This document shows, piece by piece, positions 11,401 to 26,400 of a stretch of DNA of 64,000 bases. Below the pieces are notes generated by a model that saw only the letters and a list, made by a program, of their open reading frames with translations, had not been told where the DNA came from and did no database searches. The DNA is taken from assembly GCA_019916065.1 (NCBI GenBank), contig CM034236.1, positions 52,976,690-53,040,689 on the forward strand, in the 5' to 3' direction. Positions within the stretch are counted from its first letter, which is position 1. Each line of letters opens with the position of its first letter. The stretch is from Vitellaria paradoxa (taxonomy: Eukaryota; Streptophyta; Magnoliopsida; Ericales; Sapotaceae). Position numbers and translations under genes: made by a program.

Positions 11401-14400
11401 AAGAAACATAGCAATCAAATCTAAACTAAATAGACTCAAATGGCCATGTTTCTTAATCACGATAAACAAGTAATTAAGAAAGAGTGAAATTTGATCCTAC
11501 CAACATCATCCAATTCACTAAGTTAAATGCAATTAAAGTTCCATTTGGATAGATACATTCCTAGTTCAAAAAAAAAAAAAATAGATATGGGGCTTTAATT
11601 TGCAAAAACATGTTAGTTATTTATTGGAGTTGGATTAAAAATGCAAAGGGAATTCCCTTAGACTAAAATTTGGAAGTTTGGAGTGCCTCCAAAAGTAGCT
11701 TTATCTGTTTGGGGTATTATTCATGGGAAAATCCTTTATACTCTTATTGCGAAAAGGACGATAATAGTTAATTGGTGATTCTTATTTGAAAAAGACAGGA
11801 AGTCAATTGATCATTTCTTTATTCAATGTCTATGGGTTAGAGATTTATAGAACTTAGCTCTTTCATCTTTTGTTATGCATTAGGTATTTTTGAAGGATTT
11901 TAAGGTTAAACAAGCTGTTTGTGAGTGGTGGGGTTCTCGGAGAAAGGAAAGGAGAAAAGTATGGAGACTCATTCTTTTATTGCATAGCATGGTTGCTTTG
12001 CTATGAAAGGAATAAAAGATTTGTTCAAGACATTGAGTATCCTTTGTGTAGATTGAAGAGTTTATTTTTGAACACCTTGTACAATGGGTGCTAGGGGGAA
12101 GGATCCAAATTTGTACATCGGTTTGAGTGAGGTTTATATACTTGAGCGGCTTTGATGCCTTTTTCTAATAAAAAATTATTTATTTAAAAAAATAACTAAT
12201 AATTTTTCTCACAGCAAGATTGGTAATAGTAAGAATTTTTCTATGTATTATACAAGAATCGAAGAAAGCTTCCTTTATAGGTAATCCATACATCCATATT
12301 CTAACCCCACGGTACGGAATACTTCTTTCTTCCCACTAATATATCATAATATTATTTAACTTCTTGACATGTTCGAGCGTATATAGGCAATAAGACACTC
12401 AAATCTTTATATAAATATAAAAAATGTAGGCAATTGTATGCAAATTGAGAGTGCATTCTTTGATAATTGAATCCAAATTCCTGGATTTTGAATCTTTGAG
12501 TACAAATGCAACTGAAAGAACACAGTACCAGGCAATAAGCCATGAAGAATCAGAACAAAAGGACTACATATGAAGTTTTACAAATTTTCTAATAGCATAA
12601 TTATAAGGTGGAAAAGAAATAATAGTCACTACAGGAAAATAAATCTTAATTACTGACCGGATCTTTCTCTATAAGATGCCGTAAAGTGGACACAGCTAGA
12701 TGCCTCAAAGCTGGCTGTTATAAAGGAAAAAAAAAAAAAAAACTTCCTTTAGATCCAAGTAATCATTATTATTTAAGGAATACCTAATGAATGGCAATTA
12801 TACCTGTCTTGATGACAAAGTTGGTAGGAGGGTCTGCACATGAGAGTGCACAGTAACAGCTTGTGGGGCAAAAAGTACAAGTTGTTGCGTAAACCGGACA
12901 CTCCTGCAAACACATAACATTAAAGCCATAAATATTGGCTGAGTTTATCCTATATAATTACTCTCCCTCTTTCTGCCACAAAGAACTACTAGCTCAGGAA
13001 AAAGTCAGGGAGACAGAAAAATAAAAGTAACAACCACAAAAACATGAACACAGTATACCACAAGATTTCTTTGTCATTGACACAACAAGAGAAAGAGTAA
13101 TGACAAGGACATTGGGTAAACTTACTCAAGAAATGTTGCTGTTTCCTGCCGGCAGCTAATCTCTGCTACAACAGACTGGAAATAAATGCATTATTAGAAT
13201 GATGCTCAACAAAGTACATAACCAATCAAGAAAAAGTTTGATGCCAGATTACTGCACTGCAGGGAGTTAAATTAGTATTCTGTAATCCATATAAAATGGA
13301 ATAAAAGAATACATAGATGGGTCTTCTTATGCATGAGGTTTCATTGTCTCATGGATGTGGCATTTGGAAAGGCATATGTGGAATGATGTTGTAAAACAAC
13401 AAATGTCAGTTTGGCAGTAGGGAATGGAGATAAGGTCAAGTTATGGCACCATATATAGTGTGCAGGGCAGAGGTTAGAGAAACCTATTCTCCAAAATTTG
13501 AATTCATCACATAGCCCTCCCCATAAAGCCTTCCCTTGAATTCTCTCCAATCTTGATGTCTTGAAGCGTGATAATAGATAGATGGGCAAGTTAGACAAAG
13601 AGCTCTTCAGTAAAGTGACTCTCCCCCCATTTGGACAAGTACCCCCTCTTCCACATTAATAGTGTTCCCTGAAAATTATCTGGCACTCCATCCCACTACC
13701 CAACCACTATATGAGTTGAGCCCAAAGGGAACCGAAGCTAAGTAGAGCCCATTTGGGAATAAAATTTTGAGCAACTTTGAAAAATCTGTTGTTCAGCAAC
13801 TTCCTAACTGTTGGCAACTTTTCGCACAAAGTTATACTAAAAAGTTACTAATATTTTATCAAACAATAAAAAGTTTTCAAAAATTACCAACATTTTACCA
13901 AATGCAAAATTAGTAATGGTAAAAAAGACTCCAAAAAGTTGCTAAAATTTTGGTTACCAAATGCACCCTTTGTCAGCAGATTTCCAACTTTACAACCCAA
14001 AATAGCAGCAAGAGCCCCCACCTCCTCTACCTCCACGATCGAAATCAATTCTGATTTGCCTAAATTGACCTTTAAACCAGAGACCTCTTCAAAGCACAAC
14101 AAGATACATGTTAAAAAACCCAATTGCAAAATGTCTGCTCCACAAAAGATCATTGTATCATCAGCAAAAAGTAGGCATGCTATCTACAAAGCTTGCCTTG
14201 TTACAAAGTTTTGCGCAAGAGTATGGTCTTAACTACAAGGAGACTTTTGCCCTAGTAGCTAAGATGACCACAGTTCATGTTCCGATTATTGTAGTTGCCG
14301 CTTGATGGTGGGATATCTCACATATGAATGCTAAAAATGCATTTTTCAACGGGGATTTGAGTGAGCAAGGGTTGCCCCATCCTTCTGGTTAAGTATGCAA

Positions 14401-17400
14401 ATTTCACAATACTCTTTATGATCTTAAACAGGTACCTTGGTCGTGGTATGCCAAGTTTTCCTCGATTATATATGGTTTGGGTTTTCAGTAACATGATCAT
14501 GACAGTGCCTTATTTTTATGATCTACTACTTTTGGTTTTCTTGTTCTTCTCTTCCATGTCAACGATATGATTATCACCAGTGATGACACAACTGCTATTG
14601 CATTGCTCAAGTCTCAATTGCAAGATAATTTTGGGATGAAAGATTTGGGTCCACTTCACTACTTTTGATTATCGAAGTTGATTCTTCTTCTAAAAATGTA
14701 CATATCTAATGTTCTGGAGCACTTTGGTCTCTCTAATTCTCGAACTGTTGATATTCCATCAAAGCTTAATGCTTGTAAGTCTTCCACTGATGGCTCTATT
14801 TTGCCTGATTCTAATTTGTGCCATACTATTGTTGACAGTTTAGTCTATCTCACTGTGACTCAAGTGGACATCTCGTATGCAGTTCCTGTTGTTAGTCAAT
14901 CTGTGGCTTTGCCTACCACTGTTTACTAGACTGCTATCCTTCACATTTTTTGTTATTTTCGGTGGCCATTGCATCGGAGTTTATTGTTTTCCTTCTTGTC
15001 TTTTTTGGAGCTCAGTTTCTACTCTGATGCTGATTGGGTAAGTGACAGTACATATCACAAATCTACTACTAGCTTTTCTGTTTTTCTTGGTGGTCTTGTT
15101 ATCTCCTAAAAAGAAAAAAAAAAAAGTGTTATATTCAAATCTTCTACTAAAGCAAAGTAACATGCTACAGCCGCCAATATTGCTAAAATTGTCTAGTTAT
15201 GCTGGCTCCTTGCTGATTTGGATATCTCATTATCAACTCCTACTCCATTGTACTGTGATAATAAGAGTGCAATTCAAATAAACCACAACTTAATATCTTA
15301 TAAGCAGTGCAAACTCATTGTGATTAATTGTCATTTTGTGCACCATCATTTTCGGCTTGGGACCCTTTAACACTCGTTTCTTTCATCCACTATGCAATTG
15401 ACTGATTTCTTCACAAAGACTCACACAGTTAAGCGCTTACATTTTCTACTTGGTAAACTCTAAAGTTTCTCCAACCATGTCGTGAGTTTGAGTGGGAATA
15501 TTAAGAGTATGTCAGCATATTAGGGCTATTTTAGTCTATTTTTGGTCTCGTTGCCCTAACATAAAAGGGATCTTTACTTTATTCCTAGGTGTATTTTTTC
15601 TCTTTAGTCTAACAAAACGGCACAATAAAGATAATTTTTTCCCACTGGTATCTCTTCTTCCATCAAAGTTAACAATAGAAATGGTGGGGAAATCAACTAT
15701 GGCCTTGGATTTGGTTTAGTGAAGCACCTTTGAGGGTGGCATTCTTTGCTTGGTAGTAGACAGAAAAAAATTATTGTATGGCTTTCTTTGTTTGGAATTA
15801 GACGGAAAAAATTATTGTATGGCTTTCTTTGTTTGGAATTAGACAGAAAAAAATTATTGTATGGCATTCTTTGTTTGGAAGTAGACAGAAAAAAATTATT
15901 GCATGTAATTTATTAAGAAGGCGTCAAGTGGATAAACAAAGGGCTCGAAAATAAGCCTTTGACTTAAACTATGCTCTCAACTGTTAGAAGTTGTCCCACC
16001 TCGGTCCATCAGAAAAGTTATTCTCCCATATAATAGATAGGCTTCCCTCACCTTAACGCCTAAGTTTTAAGGTTAAGATCTCTACTCTTATGTGCTGTTG
16101 GGTTTCTTAACATAGTATCATAGTGTTTCAACTGGGCCTCGCCACAGTCCACGTTGTGCCTATCTCTATATGAGCCAGCATGAGGAGGGCTGTTAGAAGT
16201 TGTCCCACATCGATCCATCTGAAAAGTTATTCTCCTATATAAGAGATGAACTTCCCTCATCTTAACACCTAAATTTTAAAGTTAAGACCCCTACTCTTAT
16301 GTGTTGTTTGGTTTCTTGACATCAACAAAATTTAAAAAACTCTCGAAATCTAGGTCACTACCATTGGATCACTACCTATACAAAAGTGCCATAAAAATTC
16401 TCATAATCCTATTCCTATACAAATGAAGTTCTAAGTCTTTAAAAAAAGGGTAAAGTACAAAAAATGCCCTTACAGTTTACTCTCGGTATCACTTTGGTCC
16501 CAAATGTTTCAATTGTAACAGTCAAATCCCTACACTTTCGGTCAAATATCAATTCGGTCCTTCCGTTAGTTGACCGTTAGAAACAACCGTTAGAGTGAGC
16601 ATAAAATGGTAATTGCATTTATAATTTACCCTCAGTACCACTTTAGTCCCTTACGTTTCAGTTATAACAATTGAATCCCTAGACTTTCGATATATATTTA
16701 AAATATATTTTATTAAATTATTTTTAATAAATAATATAATCTAAAATATATTTTATTAAATTATATAACATATTTTAATTTGAAATATATCTTATTAAAT
16801 TATTTTTAATAAATAAAATATTTAAATTTTATTTAATATATTTTCTTTTTATTGAATTAAGTTATTTTTCATAAATATTATGATTAAATTAATAATATAA
16901 TTAAAATAATATTTAATATTTTTTAATTAATATGAAATATATTTTATTAAATTTGAATAATTTTTAAAAAATTAATAAAATTAAATATTTTATTAAAAAA
17001 TAATTTATGTAAATAAAATTGCATTTGTAAATGCAGTTTCAATTTTTATTTTAGATAAAATGATAACAAAAAATAAAATCAGAAAATAAAAAGTTAAACA
17101 AAATAAAAAATAATAATGTTATCAAATGGGCCTTAGAATCGCTTTTTTCTAAATTTTCTATTTTTATAGTTTTCTCTCTATATATAATTATATTCAAATC
17201 AAGAGTATACGTTTATATACATGACTCTTTTAATTATATTTTATTAATTATAACAACTATTAGTGAAACCATCAAATCACCATTTAATAAATTTTTAAAT
17301 TTTATTAATTTTTAAGAAAATTAACCAAATTTAATAAAATATTTTATATTAATTAAACTAAACTAAATATTATTTTAATTATATTATTAATTTAATCATA

Positions 17401-20400
17401 TTATTTATGAAAAATAATTTAATTCGATAAAAATAGAATATATTAAATATAATTTAAATATTTTATTGATTAAAAATAATTTAATAAGATATATTTCAAA
17501 TTAAAAAAATGTTATATAATTTAATAAAATATATTTTAGATTATATTATTTATTAAAAATAACTTAATCAAATATATTTCAAATATATATTGAAAGTGTA
17601 GGGATTCAATTGTTATAATTGAAAACGTAAGGGACTAAAGTGACTCTAAGGGTAAACTACAAATGAAATTATCATTTTATCCTCAGTGTAACGGTTGTTT
17701 CTAACAGTCAACTAACGGAAGGACCGGATTAACACCTGACCGAAAGTGTAGGGATTTGACTGTTACAATTGAAACGTTTGGGACCAAAGTGATACCAAGG
17801 GTAAACTATAGGGGTATTTTTTGTACTTTACCCTTAAAAAAAAAACTTCTTTTTTTTTTCTTGCCCAGAACAAGCCAAGGTAAAGACGAGGTAGTAGTAA
17901 ACAGAAAATTATGACCAGATGACAAGATCAAGATGAGATGCGTGATGGTTTATTCGTGTTGTCCATACAAGAACATAGAGGAGTCAATATCTCATCTTCT
18001 TCACTGTGTGATAGGATAAAAATTGTGATCCCTAATCCTCACGACATTTGGGATATTATGAGTCCTCCTAGAAAGGTGTTCAAGGCCCTCCTTTGTTGGC
18101 AAGGTGGGGAAGAAAAAGAGGGAGGCTTAGGACTCTTTTTGCTTGTTTTGATTTATTTAGGGAGAAAGAAATAACAGAGCTTTTTAAGGTATTGAGGATA
18201 CAATGCACAGATTGAAGAACAATTTCTCCTCTATATTGTATAATGGGCTTACAGGTGGAGTTAGGCCAATATTTGAATTATTTTTTGGATTTTCTTGACT
18301 ACATGCAAAAGTACAGAGCATGCTTAGTAGTCTTTATGTTTGTTTCCTTTCCGTATTGTAAACCAGTTGTATCCCCTTAATAATTCCTATAAAGAAGCCC
18401 AACAACACATAAGAGAAAGGGTCTCAAACTTAAAACCTAAGTGTTATAAGGTGAGGGAACTCCATCTCTTAAATGGGATAATTAATTTTTCTCATGGGCC
18501 GATGTAGGACAACTTCTAATTTTATTTGATTATTAAAAGGAAGATGGTCAGGTTAATTAACTGCATTAAAAGGAAGCACAAAATAGGAAGCAAAATGACC
18601 TTGCAACGTGAAAAGAAAATGCTTCCAGGGGCAAGTTCAGGGCCAAGAACAGCAACAATGGCATTAATAAGACGGCCCACTCCCTGCTGAAGGTCAACCC
18701 ATCCATTCTCCACAGACAAAAGAATTTCCATAGCAAGGCCAAGTGTTGCCTACAGAAAGAGAAAAATAAATAAGAAAACTGACAGTAGCTGCACATAAAA
18801 TCATAACCATATTTTCATTACACATTATATATAAAACTAAAAGAAAATGTGTTTTCCCCTCAGAATTTAGTATGAAACAACCATAAGGCATTCAAAGACA
18901 AACTATTATCTTGAAAATATGACAGCATCCATGTCTAAACACCAACGATATCATTTTTACACAGTTGCTGCACGCATTATCATATTTGATAGAAACACCA
19001 AGTTGGAACATTACTAGGATGTAAATAACAAGGAATGATGTATTAACCTAAGTACGATCTATTTCAAATAGGTTAGTGCACCACAATGGTCCAAGAAGAG
19101 TACCTGAACATGCGATACATAGGACAAGCCAGCAGCTTCAATGGTCAAAAGAAGACCATGCAAAGACCAGACCTGTAAACCAGCTATGGAACTCTTAGCT
19201 AGCAGAGATATAGAGTTCACTGTGGCAGGAACTAAACTTGACAATGCCATTCCTCCTGCACTGTAGTGAAGACACAGAATGTTAAATCTTAGTAGTAAAA
19301 ATCTCCATCAGAACACAGCAAAATTATTCACAGGTAATATAGATCTCTGTCAATCAAAGGTGGGGGGGGGGATAGAATGCAAAGTCAAAAATGAAATGTG
19401 CAAGGTATATACAGATATGTCCATAAATATGCAATTATCCTTATATACTAAACAGAAGTTCTAATAATTTACCTGCGATGAATGCAGCCAAGTGCAAAAG
19501 CAATTGATCCAGCATAGAATGAATCAGCAGCCCCAGTTACATCCCCAAAAAGCAATCTTGTCTGTTTATCATAAGAACCAGTTCAGCTAAGAGAAAGTAC
19601 AGCAGACAGACAGATAAAGAGAGTCCAAAGCCAACAAATACACATTTGAATAAAAGGAAATACCTATTATCAGGTTTAATAGACCAGTAAGCCTAAGAAT
19701 AATTGGCCTCTAACTAATGAGAACAAAAAATTAGTATACTATAATGATAGGAGAAGCAAATGCTACATCAGTAGTGAAACTGACCAATCTGGCTGTAAAG
19801 ATATCATTTCCAAGGCGAGCTAACAGACCAAGACCTTCTGATGCTGCTCTGCGTTGTGATGCACAAATGTCTCCTTCCGATAGGATACTCTGTACATAAA
19901 AGCATAAATTCAAAAAATTATAAGCATAACATTGACGAGGTTCTTCGGCAATTGCAATGAGTGAGCGTAAGAATCAAGAAGAGCATCAAAAACCAGAAAG
20001 ATAGCCTGTGCTGAGCTTAAAATCTCCAATCCCAATGGTTGGGGTCGTAAAGCAAGCAAAGCCTGAGGAAGCATAATAATTACCCAAAGGTTAGCTACAC
20101 AAATACTTCTATAAACTTTAGGAAGATGGCATAGAATAATAAGCACCTTTAATCCAGCAAGTAGCCCCACACATATATTGGTAACACTGGCTGCATGCCA
20201 TGATTGTTTTTTCCCAGCTTTAAGACATTGCTCAATCACAGCAAGAAGCGATAACATCCCACCACTGTCCTGAAATTAAAAGGAAAAATAAAATAAAACA
20301 AGTCAGATTGAGTTAACAATATCCAGACATTGCCTCCTGACTAATACAATATAGCCAAGCTCAAACCAGCTACCATGTTCACGTACCTGACAAGCAAACA

Positions 20401-23400
20401 TGGTTCCAAAGCAAAGGAGCTTTTGGTTCACCAGCATCTTGCTTATGGTCTCCGGCTTCATGTTAGAAATCCATTGATCAGCAATGGAGTTAAAAGGAAG
20501 AAAGAAATTCTCCAAGAAACAACTCAAGAAACAAAAAGAAGAACTCGCAATTTGCAATAGTAAACTTTTCAAATGTGTACTCCCCCAAACCAAGTATTTT
20601 GCTTTTGCACCCTCCCACCTAGACTAAAGGAACAATTTTTCTGCATCTCCGTTGTCACTCATCAAAAGTTAGAAGGTAACAACAAAAATTTAACAACACA
20701 AAACTGGTACCACTTTAATCAGAGTAACCAGAGTTCGCTTTCAATGTAAAAAGTAGTGAATAAACTGCCTTTTTAAATTTGTTTGTTTGAGAAGGCAACA
20801 ACGGGTTCCCTTGAAATGATACTCAGCAATTTAAGCTGCATTCCCCCAATAAAGAGACTCTAGCTCGAGTCCCATTAAGTTATCTGTCCAAAAATAGGCA
20901 TCAAAGAGGACGCACTTATATCCACTACAAAAAATAAATAAAACACCAAAACGTCCTGAGGATCAATTCTTACATAAAAGACTGTAAAGTCCAAAAATTG
21001 GTTCAAGGGATGAATCAACCAATACCCGAGACCAAACTACATATCAAAAAAAAAAAAAAAAACCAAGCTATATAAAGGGACAAATTTCGACTCTTCAATT
21101 TTAAAGAAGGCGCTCTTCCAACCCATAAAAGTCCTCCAATGGTGCTCCCCTAAATATTCCACATAAACAAGAAAAGCACAAAACCAAGCCTTTTTCTTCT
21201 TGCCCACTCAAGCCCCACACCCTCCTTCCAAGATTGGATAAGATATGCCTCCTCATGGTAGAGTTCGTTTTATAAAACTCACAGAAAAAGAAAAAATTTT
21301 TAAATTAAAAAAAAGAATAGGTTTAACAATTTGATGGACAAGATTGACAAGAACAATTTCCCAAATTGAAATTAGTTCAACATGTACCTGAGGAAAACTT
21401 GGAAGTTCATACTCCCATACACAGGGTAAATCACCATCTTTTCCACCTTGAAATGCACGAAGCTCATCTTCAAGCCAATCCCTAGATTACCCATTTGAAA
21501 AGTTTTAAAATTAAAGAGATTTGCAACTTGCCTAGGAAACACAATGTAACTATTTAACACAAAAAAGTACTGGTTTTATCATAAAAAAAAAAAGTAGAAT
21601 TAAGAAATCCAAATTTTTTGATAAGTAAAAAAATGAATAATACAACTTGAAACACATTAAAAATATTAATTCCAAAGGAAGAAGAAATCCAAGATTGAAA
21701 ATGCTAGACACCTTCCAGGAATCCAAGGGCCCAACCATGCATCTCTCTTGTCTAACAACATCCTCAAGCATGAGCTTTCCTCACATTCAGAAGCATTCCT
21801 GCTTTTCCAATCCAAGATGAAGAGGAAAAAATCAGTTTTCCAATAAAGATGCAATGTTTCTTTCCTCCATTTGCGTGATTGGAAGGTCCATAGATTTTTT
21901 ATGGCTTATTTACCAACATAAAAAGTAAATAAAATAACTTAAAAAGTAGCAATGTCAATAAATTAAAGTAAATTACCTAAATGGATCAGTGCATATCTGT
22001 ATAATCTGGGGATGATCACTCTGATATGCCATCGGATCAGAGAGGGACAGATAAGCAATCAGTGTTCTGATGACGAACATATCCATAGCAGGCTTCATAT
22101 TTCGTTGCTCTCTGGCAGCTAACACTGACAAATAGGACAAAGCGCTGCCTTCCACCAAATATTGAATTTAGTTATAAATGAACACTTTCATGGACTCTAA
22201 ACAAATTGCAACCAAATGAGAGTCCAAAATACAGTGCAAAACAAAATTGAAAATGTTTTATAATGACAGAAGCAAAATTCAAAATAAGAATATTCCTATT
22301 GAATTGGTCATACCGACTAAGGTATAGTAGCACTGGTTGAAGTAAAATCCCCTTGTTCACAGCACTAGAATAAACAAAGCACCTTATAAATGCCGTAAGT
22401 GCATCAATTGCTGCAGACCACAAGCTACAAAAGGAAAAAATGAATGTTTATCAAAATCTAATAACAAACGATTACATATTAAATAAATCAATTCCAGTGA
22501 CATTGAAATTGAGCCAATCTGGCAGCCATGAATCATTTGAAAGTATGGAAAACTTTCAAAAGAAAATACAATACATCAAAGGATTTTTCTTAGTCCAACC
22601 TACTTATACTTTTTTCATGGTAAGTTACATATTTATACGTTTATTAAAAGGAAACGCTCCAGTTTGATGAAGCCCGTCAAGTTTTTAAGCTGCCCAAACT
22701 ATCCCTAAGGGTAAACAATTTTTCTTTAGATTTCTTTTTAGTTTGATCATAAGTGTGATGCTTTAAATATAGCTGGAAACCATCTTTGCATTCCTTAAAA
22801 ACTATCTCAGGTGCATCACGTTCCACATACAGACCCCATTCCGTCTTTTTTGAATCTTTTTTTTTTTTTTGGGTAATACTAAAATTGTCCAAAAACAAGT
22901 ATGATACACAATGTTTAGTTGAGTTTCATATGCATTGGTTGTAAGGATAGATATGGAAACAAACAATTACATACAAGCCAGCATGTGCAACACACAAATA
23001 GTTAGTCCCTTCAACAAAACTTCCAGCTCTCAATTTTCGCTTTCAATTTTTCAAAAACCAAGCGCGAAAACCTGTTTGGTGGCACCGTTTGACAAAATTT
23101 TCAGTTTTCAATTTTTATTTTCATTTTTTTGAAAACTGAACACAAAAATTTAAAATTTGTTTCTAGTTTTCAGTTTCCAAAAAAATGAAAAACTATTTTC
23201 AGAACTTTTAGAAATTATGGAAACATAAAAAAAAAATATTTTTCAAGGAAAATTTGTATACAGTTTTAAGTTTCCAAAATAATGAAAATTATTTTCAAAA
23301 TTTTTAAAAATTATGGAAACATGAAAAAGGTGTTTTCTGAAGTTTTTATTTTTAATTTTGATTTTTATCTACCAAAACACACCAATCACAACCACCACTA

Positions 23401-26400
23401 GTCACAGTCACAACCATCACCCACCAACAACCTCTACCCACTACCACCAAGCGCCAACCACCACCTCCGCCGCCAGTCACCATCTTTGCCGCCTGTCACC
23501 ACCCATCCCAACAACTGCCACCAACCTCCGATTGCCACCTCTGTTGCTAGCTACCACCCACCACTAACCACCGCTAGTCATCCACCACCTTCGCAATCGG
23601 CTGCCACCGATTGCTACTGGCCACCCTCCCAACACTATAACTACCAACCAATAATTATCAAATGCATTTTAGAGTTTTTTTTTTTTTTTTTCCTACTATG
23701 AAAATGAAAACTAAAAATTAAAAAACTAAAAACTAACAATTTTGTCAAACCAGTCCTAAATTTGTTTTCGATTTTCTATTTCCAAAAGCATGAATACTAT
23801 TTTCAAAATTTTTTAAAAAATATAGAAACATAAAAAATGTGTTTTTTCAGGTTTTCATTTTCAATTTTCATTTTCATTCACAACCACTATCACCACTCAC
23901 ACTCGTCACCGACACTCAAAACCATCATCCATCCGTACTGCCACTACCCCTAGCGACCCGCCACCTCCAACTACTAATGCCAACCATTGACCGCAGCCGT
24001 TGACTACCGTGACAACACAATAACTGCAAATCAACAACTATTATTACTAAATGCATTATTATTTTTTTTTTCTACTATGAAACTAAAAATCTAAATACAA
24101 AAATTAAAAACTAGCAACATTGTCAAATGGACCAAAGTTATTCAGACTTCAAAATTCCCACAAAAAATTACAAATAAGCCCACCTTCTAGACAAAATTAA
24201 TAACTGATCAAATTTTGAAATTCTCACGCATCTCCTTGGGTATCTTAGAGAGAAAAAATATAAGGTGACCCAAAAGATAATGGTAGAAGATGAGAAAAAG
24301 CAAAGTAATAACTCTAAAACAAAGATGATGTAGAAATCAGAAAGGAACATAGCCATCACCATTGGCCCTGCTGGAGATTTAATGTAATGTTCGATTGTAC
24401 AATTCATAAAGTGGTTAAGAGTGTTGTGGTCACTTATTCATGGACAATCTAACAATTAGACATTGATTGGGTATCCAATGCACAGTAGATTGCTTATCTG
24501 ATCATGGAGAGGACCTATAGGCAGAAAGAAGTAAAATAATCTTAGTTTTTGGAGCCTTATGCTCTAATGTGAGTTATTTGGGAAGCATGCGAGCAAAGGA
24601 CCTTTTTAAGGAGATAAAGACGTACTGTTCAAATTCAAGAATAGACTCCTTCACATAGATGGTCTTTGGGCAGAGTTGAACCATCCTTGAACTTTTGTAG
24701 AGGTTTTGGAATAATTGATATATAAAGGATTATGGGTTAATTACTGAAAAAAAAGGATTATAAGTTTATAGTTTGATCCTCCCCCATTGTACATAGTTGA
24801 ATTCCTATGGTACTTTTTATTTACATTAACTACTAATCCAAAAAAACAATAGGGTTGTCATGAAGCAATGGTAGGATTGTTCTATTGCAACCTAAGAATC
24901 ACAAATTGCGCACATCTAACCCTCTCCAAACCCCATCATGCGGAAGTCTAATGCAATGGGTTGCCTTTTTACTTATCAAAAAAATAAATCCATATGATTA
25001 ATATATGGAGACACCACATAAATTGTATAGATTACCACAACAATCATATCTTTCTACCTAGTTGCTTTATACCACTCCATCAACAACAATGCATTTTGCC
25101 CTTTACCTTATAATTGTTTTATTTAAGAAATAAAGCAGCAGTTGTAGCTGTTTTTTTTTTTTCAATTTAAATATAAACAAAAGTTGTATTAGTTGGATTT
25201 TGCTTTATTGTTAGTATTTTTTCCTCCAATCTCCTTGAAGTGGGCCATCTTATTCACAAATCAAAACTCGTCCCAAAAAGAAAAACCAAAGTAACATTCA
25301 CAAATCCATTTGTGATCATTTCAAGTTGTCCGGTTTTTTTTTTTTTAACCATCTTTGGGAATACCCAAAAAAAAAAAAAAATTAACCAAAAGTAACACAA
25401 AAACAGATCGAAACAAAACCACAAAACGTGGATCATGTCATAATTGTCAAATCGAGAACGTACCATGAATTAGAATCATGAATTGTAAGATTTAGTATAA
25501 AATCAAAAAACAATAGCAAAATGGTATACATATTAAAAATGTACAAGATGCTGAATAATGAACATTAATGTTCTTTAAAACTAACAATTAATATGACCGT
25601 GTTTGTTTAAACGGAAGGCGATAGCATTATAACTAGAAATGGGAGTCCAGTGATTTGTCTCTATTAATTGAATTCAACAAGTATTACAAAATACTCATTA
25701 TCAAGAAACATATACTTCAATCACCAAAAGGTTGCCTTACATCTCATTAATATTTATTTCTAAAATGCAGTATATCAATCGCTTACGACCTCTTCAGGAA
25801 TTTTTTTTTTTTTTTTTTGAAAAAGATAAGTAAAATTTTATTTCAAAAAAGAATCCAGATATAAGCATCAGGATGATGTTTACAAAACATAATAACTTTA
25901 CAAAACTACCCAACACCTGTGTTCATCTCAAAGTATCAAGAAAGTTCAAAAAAGAGCAAAGATCAAAATCACTTCCCTCTCTCGCCCAACCATATAAACA
26001 GCGTAGGAATAAACTCTTTATCTTCAAAGCAGTCCTCGTGTCATCCTCAAATATCCTCCTATTGCGCTCTTTCCAAATTATCCAAAAAAGACAAAATGGA
26101 GCCAAGTTCCAAATGGATTTTATCCTCTTTGCCAAAGATTGTCCCCACCAAATCAAAAGAAAACTACCAAGATCTTCCAGAAAGCACATATGAACTCCAA
26201 AACAATTAAGTATCAAGCTCCACAACTCAGCCGACCAAGTGCAGTGAATAAAGAGATGTGCAATAGATTCCTCGTGCTTTAGACACAGCGGGCATCGATT
26301 AGCTAAAAATATCCTCGGTGCTGAAGATTATCCATCGTCAAAATCTTTCCTTTAACAGCATACCAAGAGAAGAAAACAACTCTAGCAGGGACTGCAGCTT

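Noticed and set aside
23358..23701. His/Pro/Thr-rich open frames
   Set aside because: They come from CCACC-type repeats inside a TIR element and are open because of composition.
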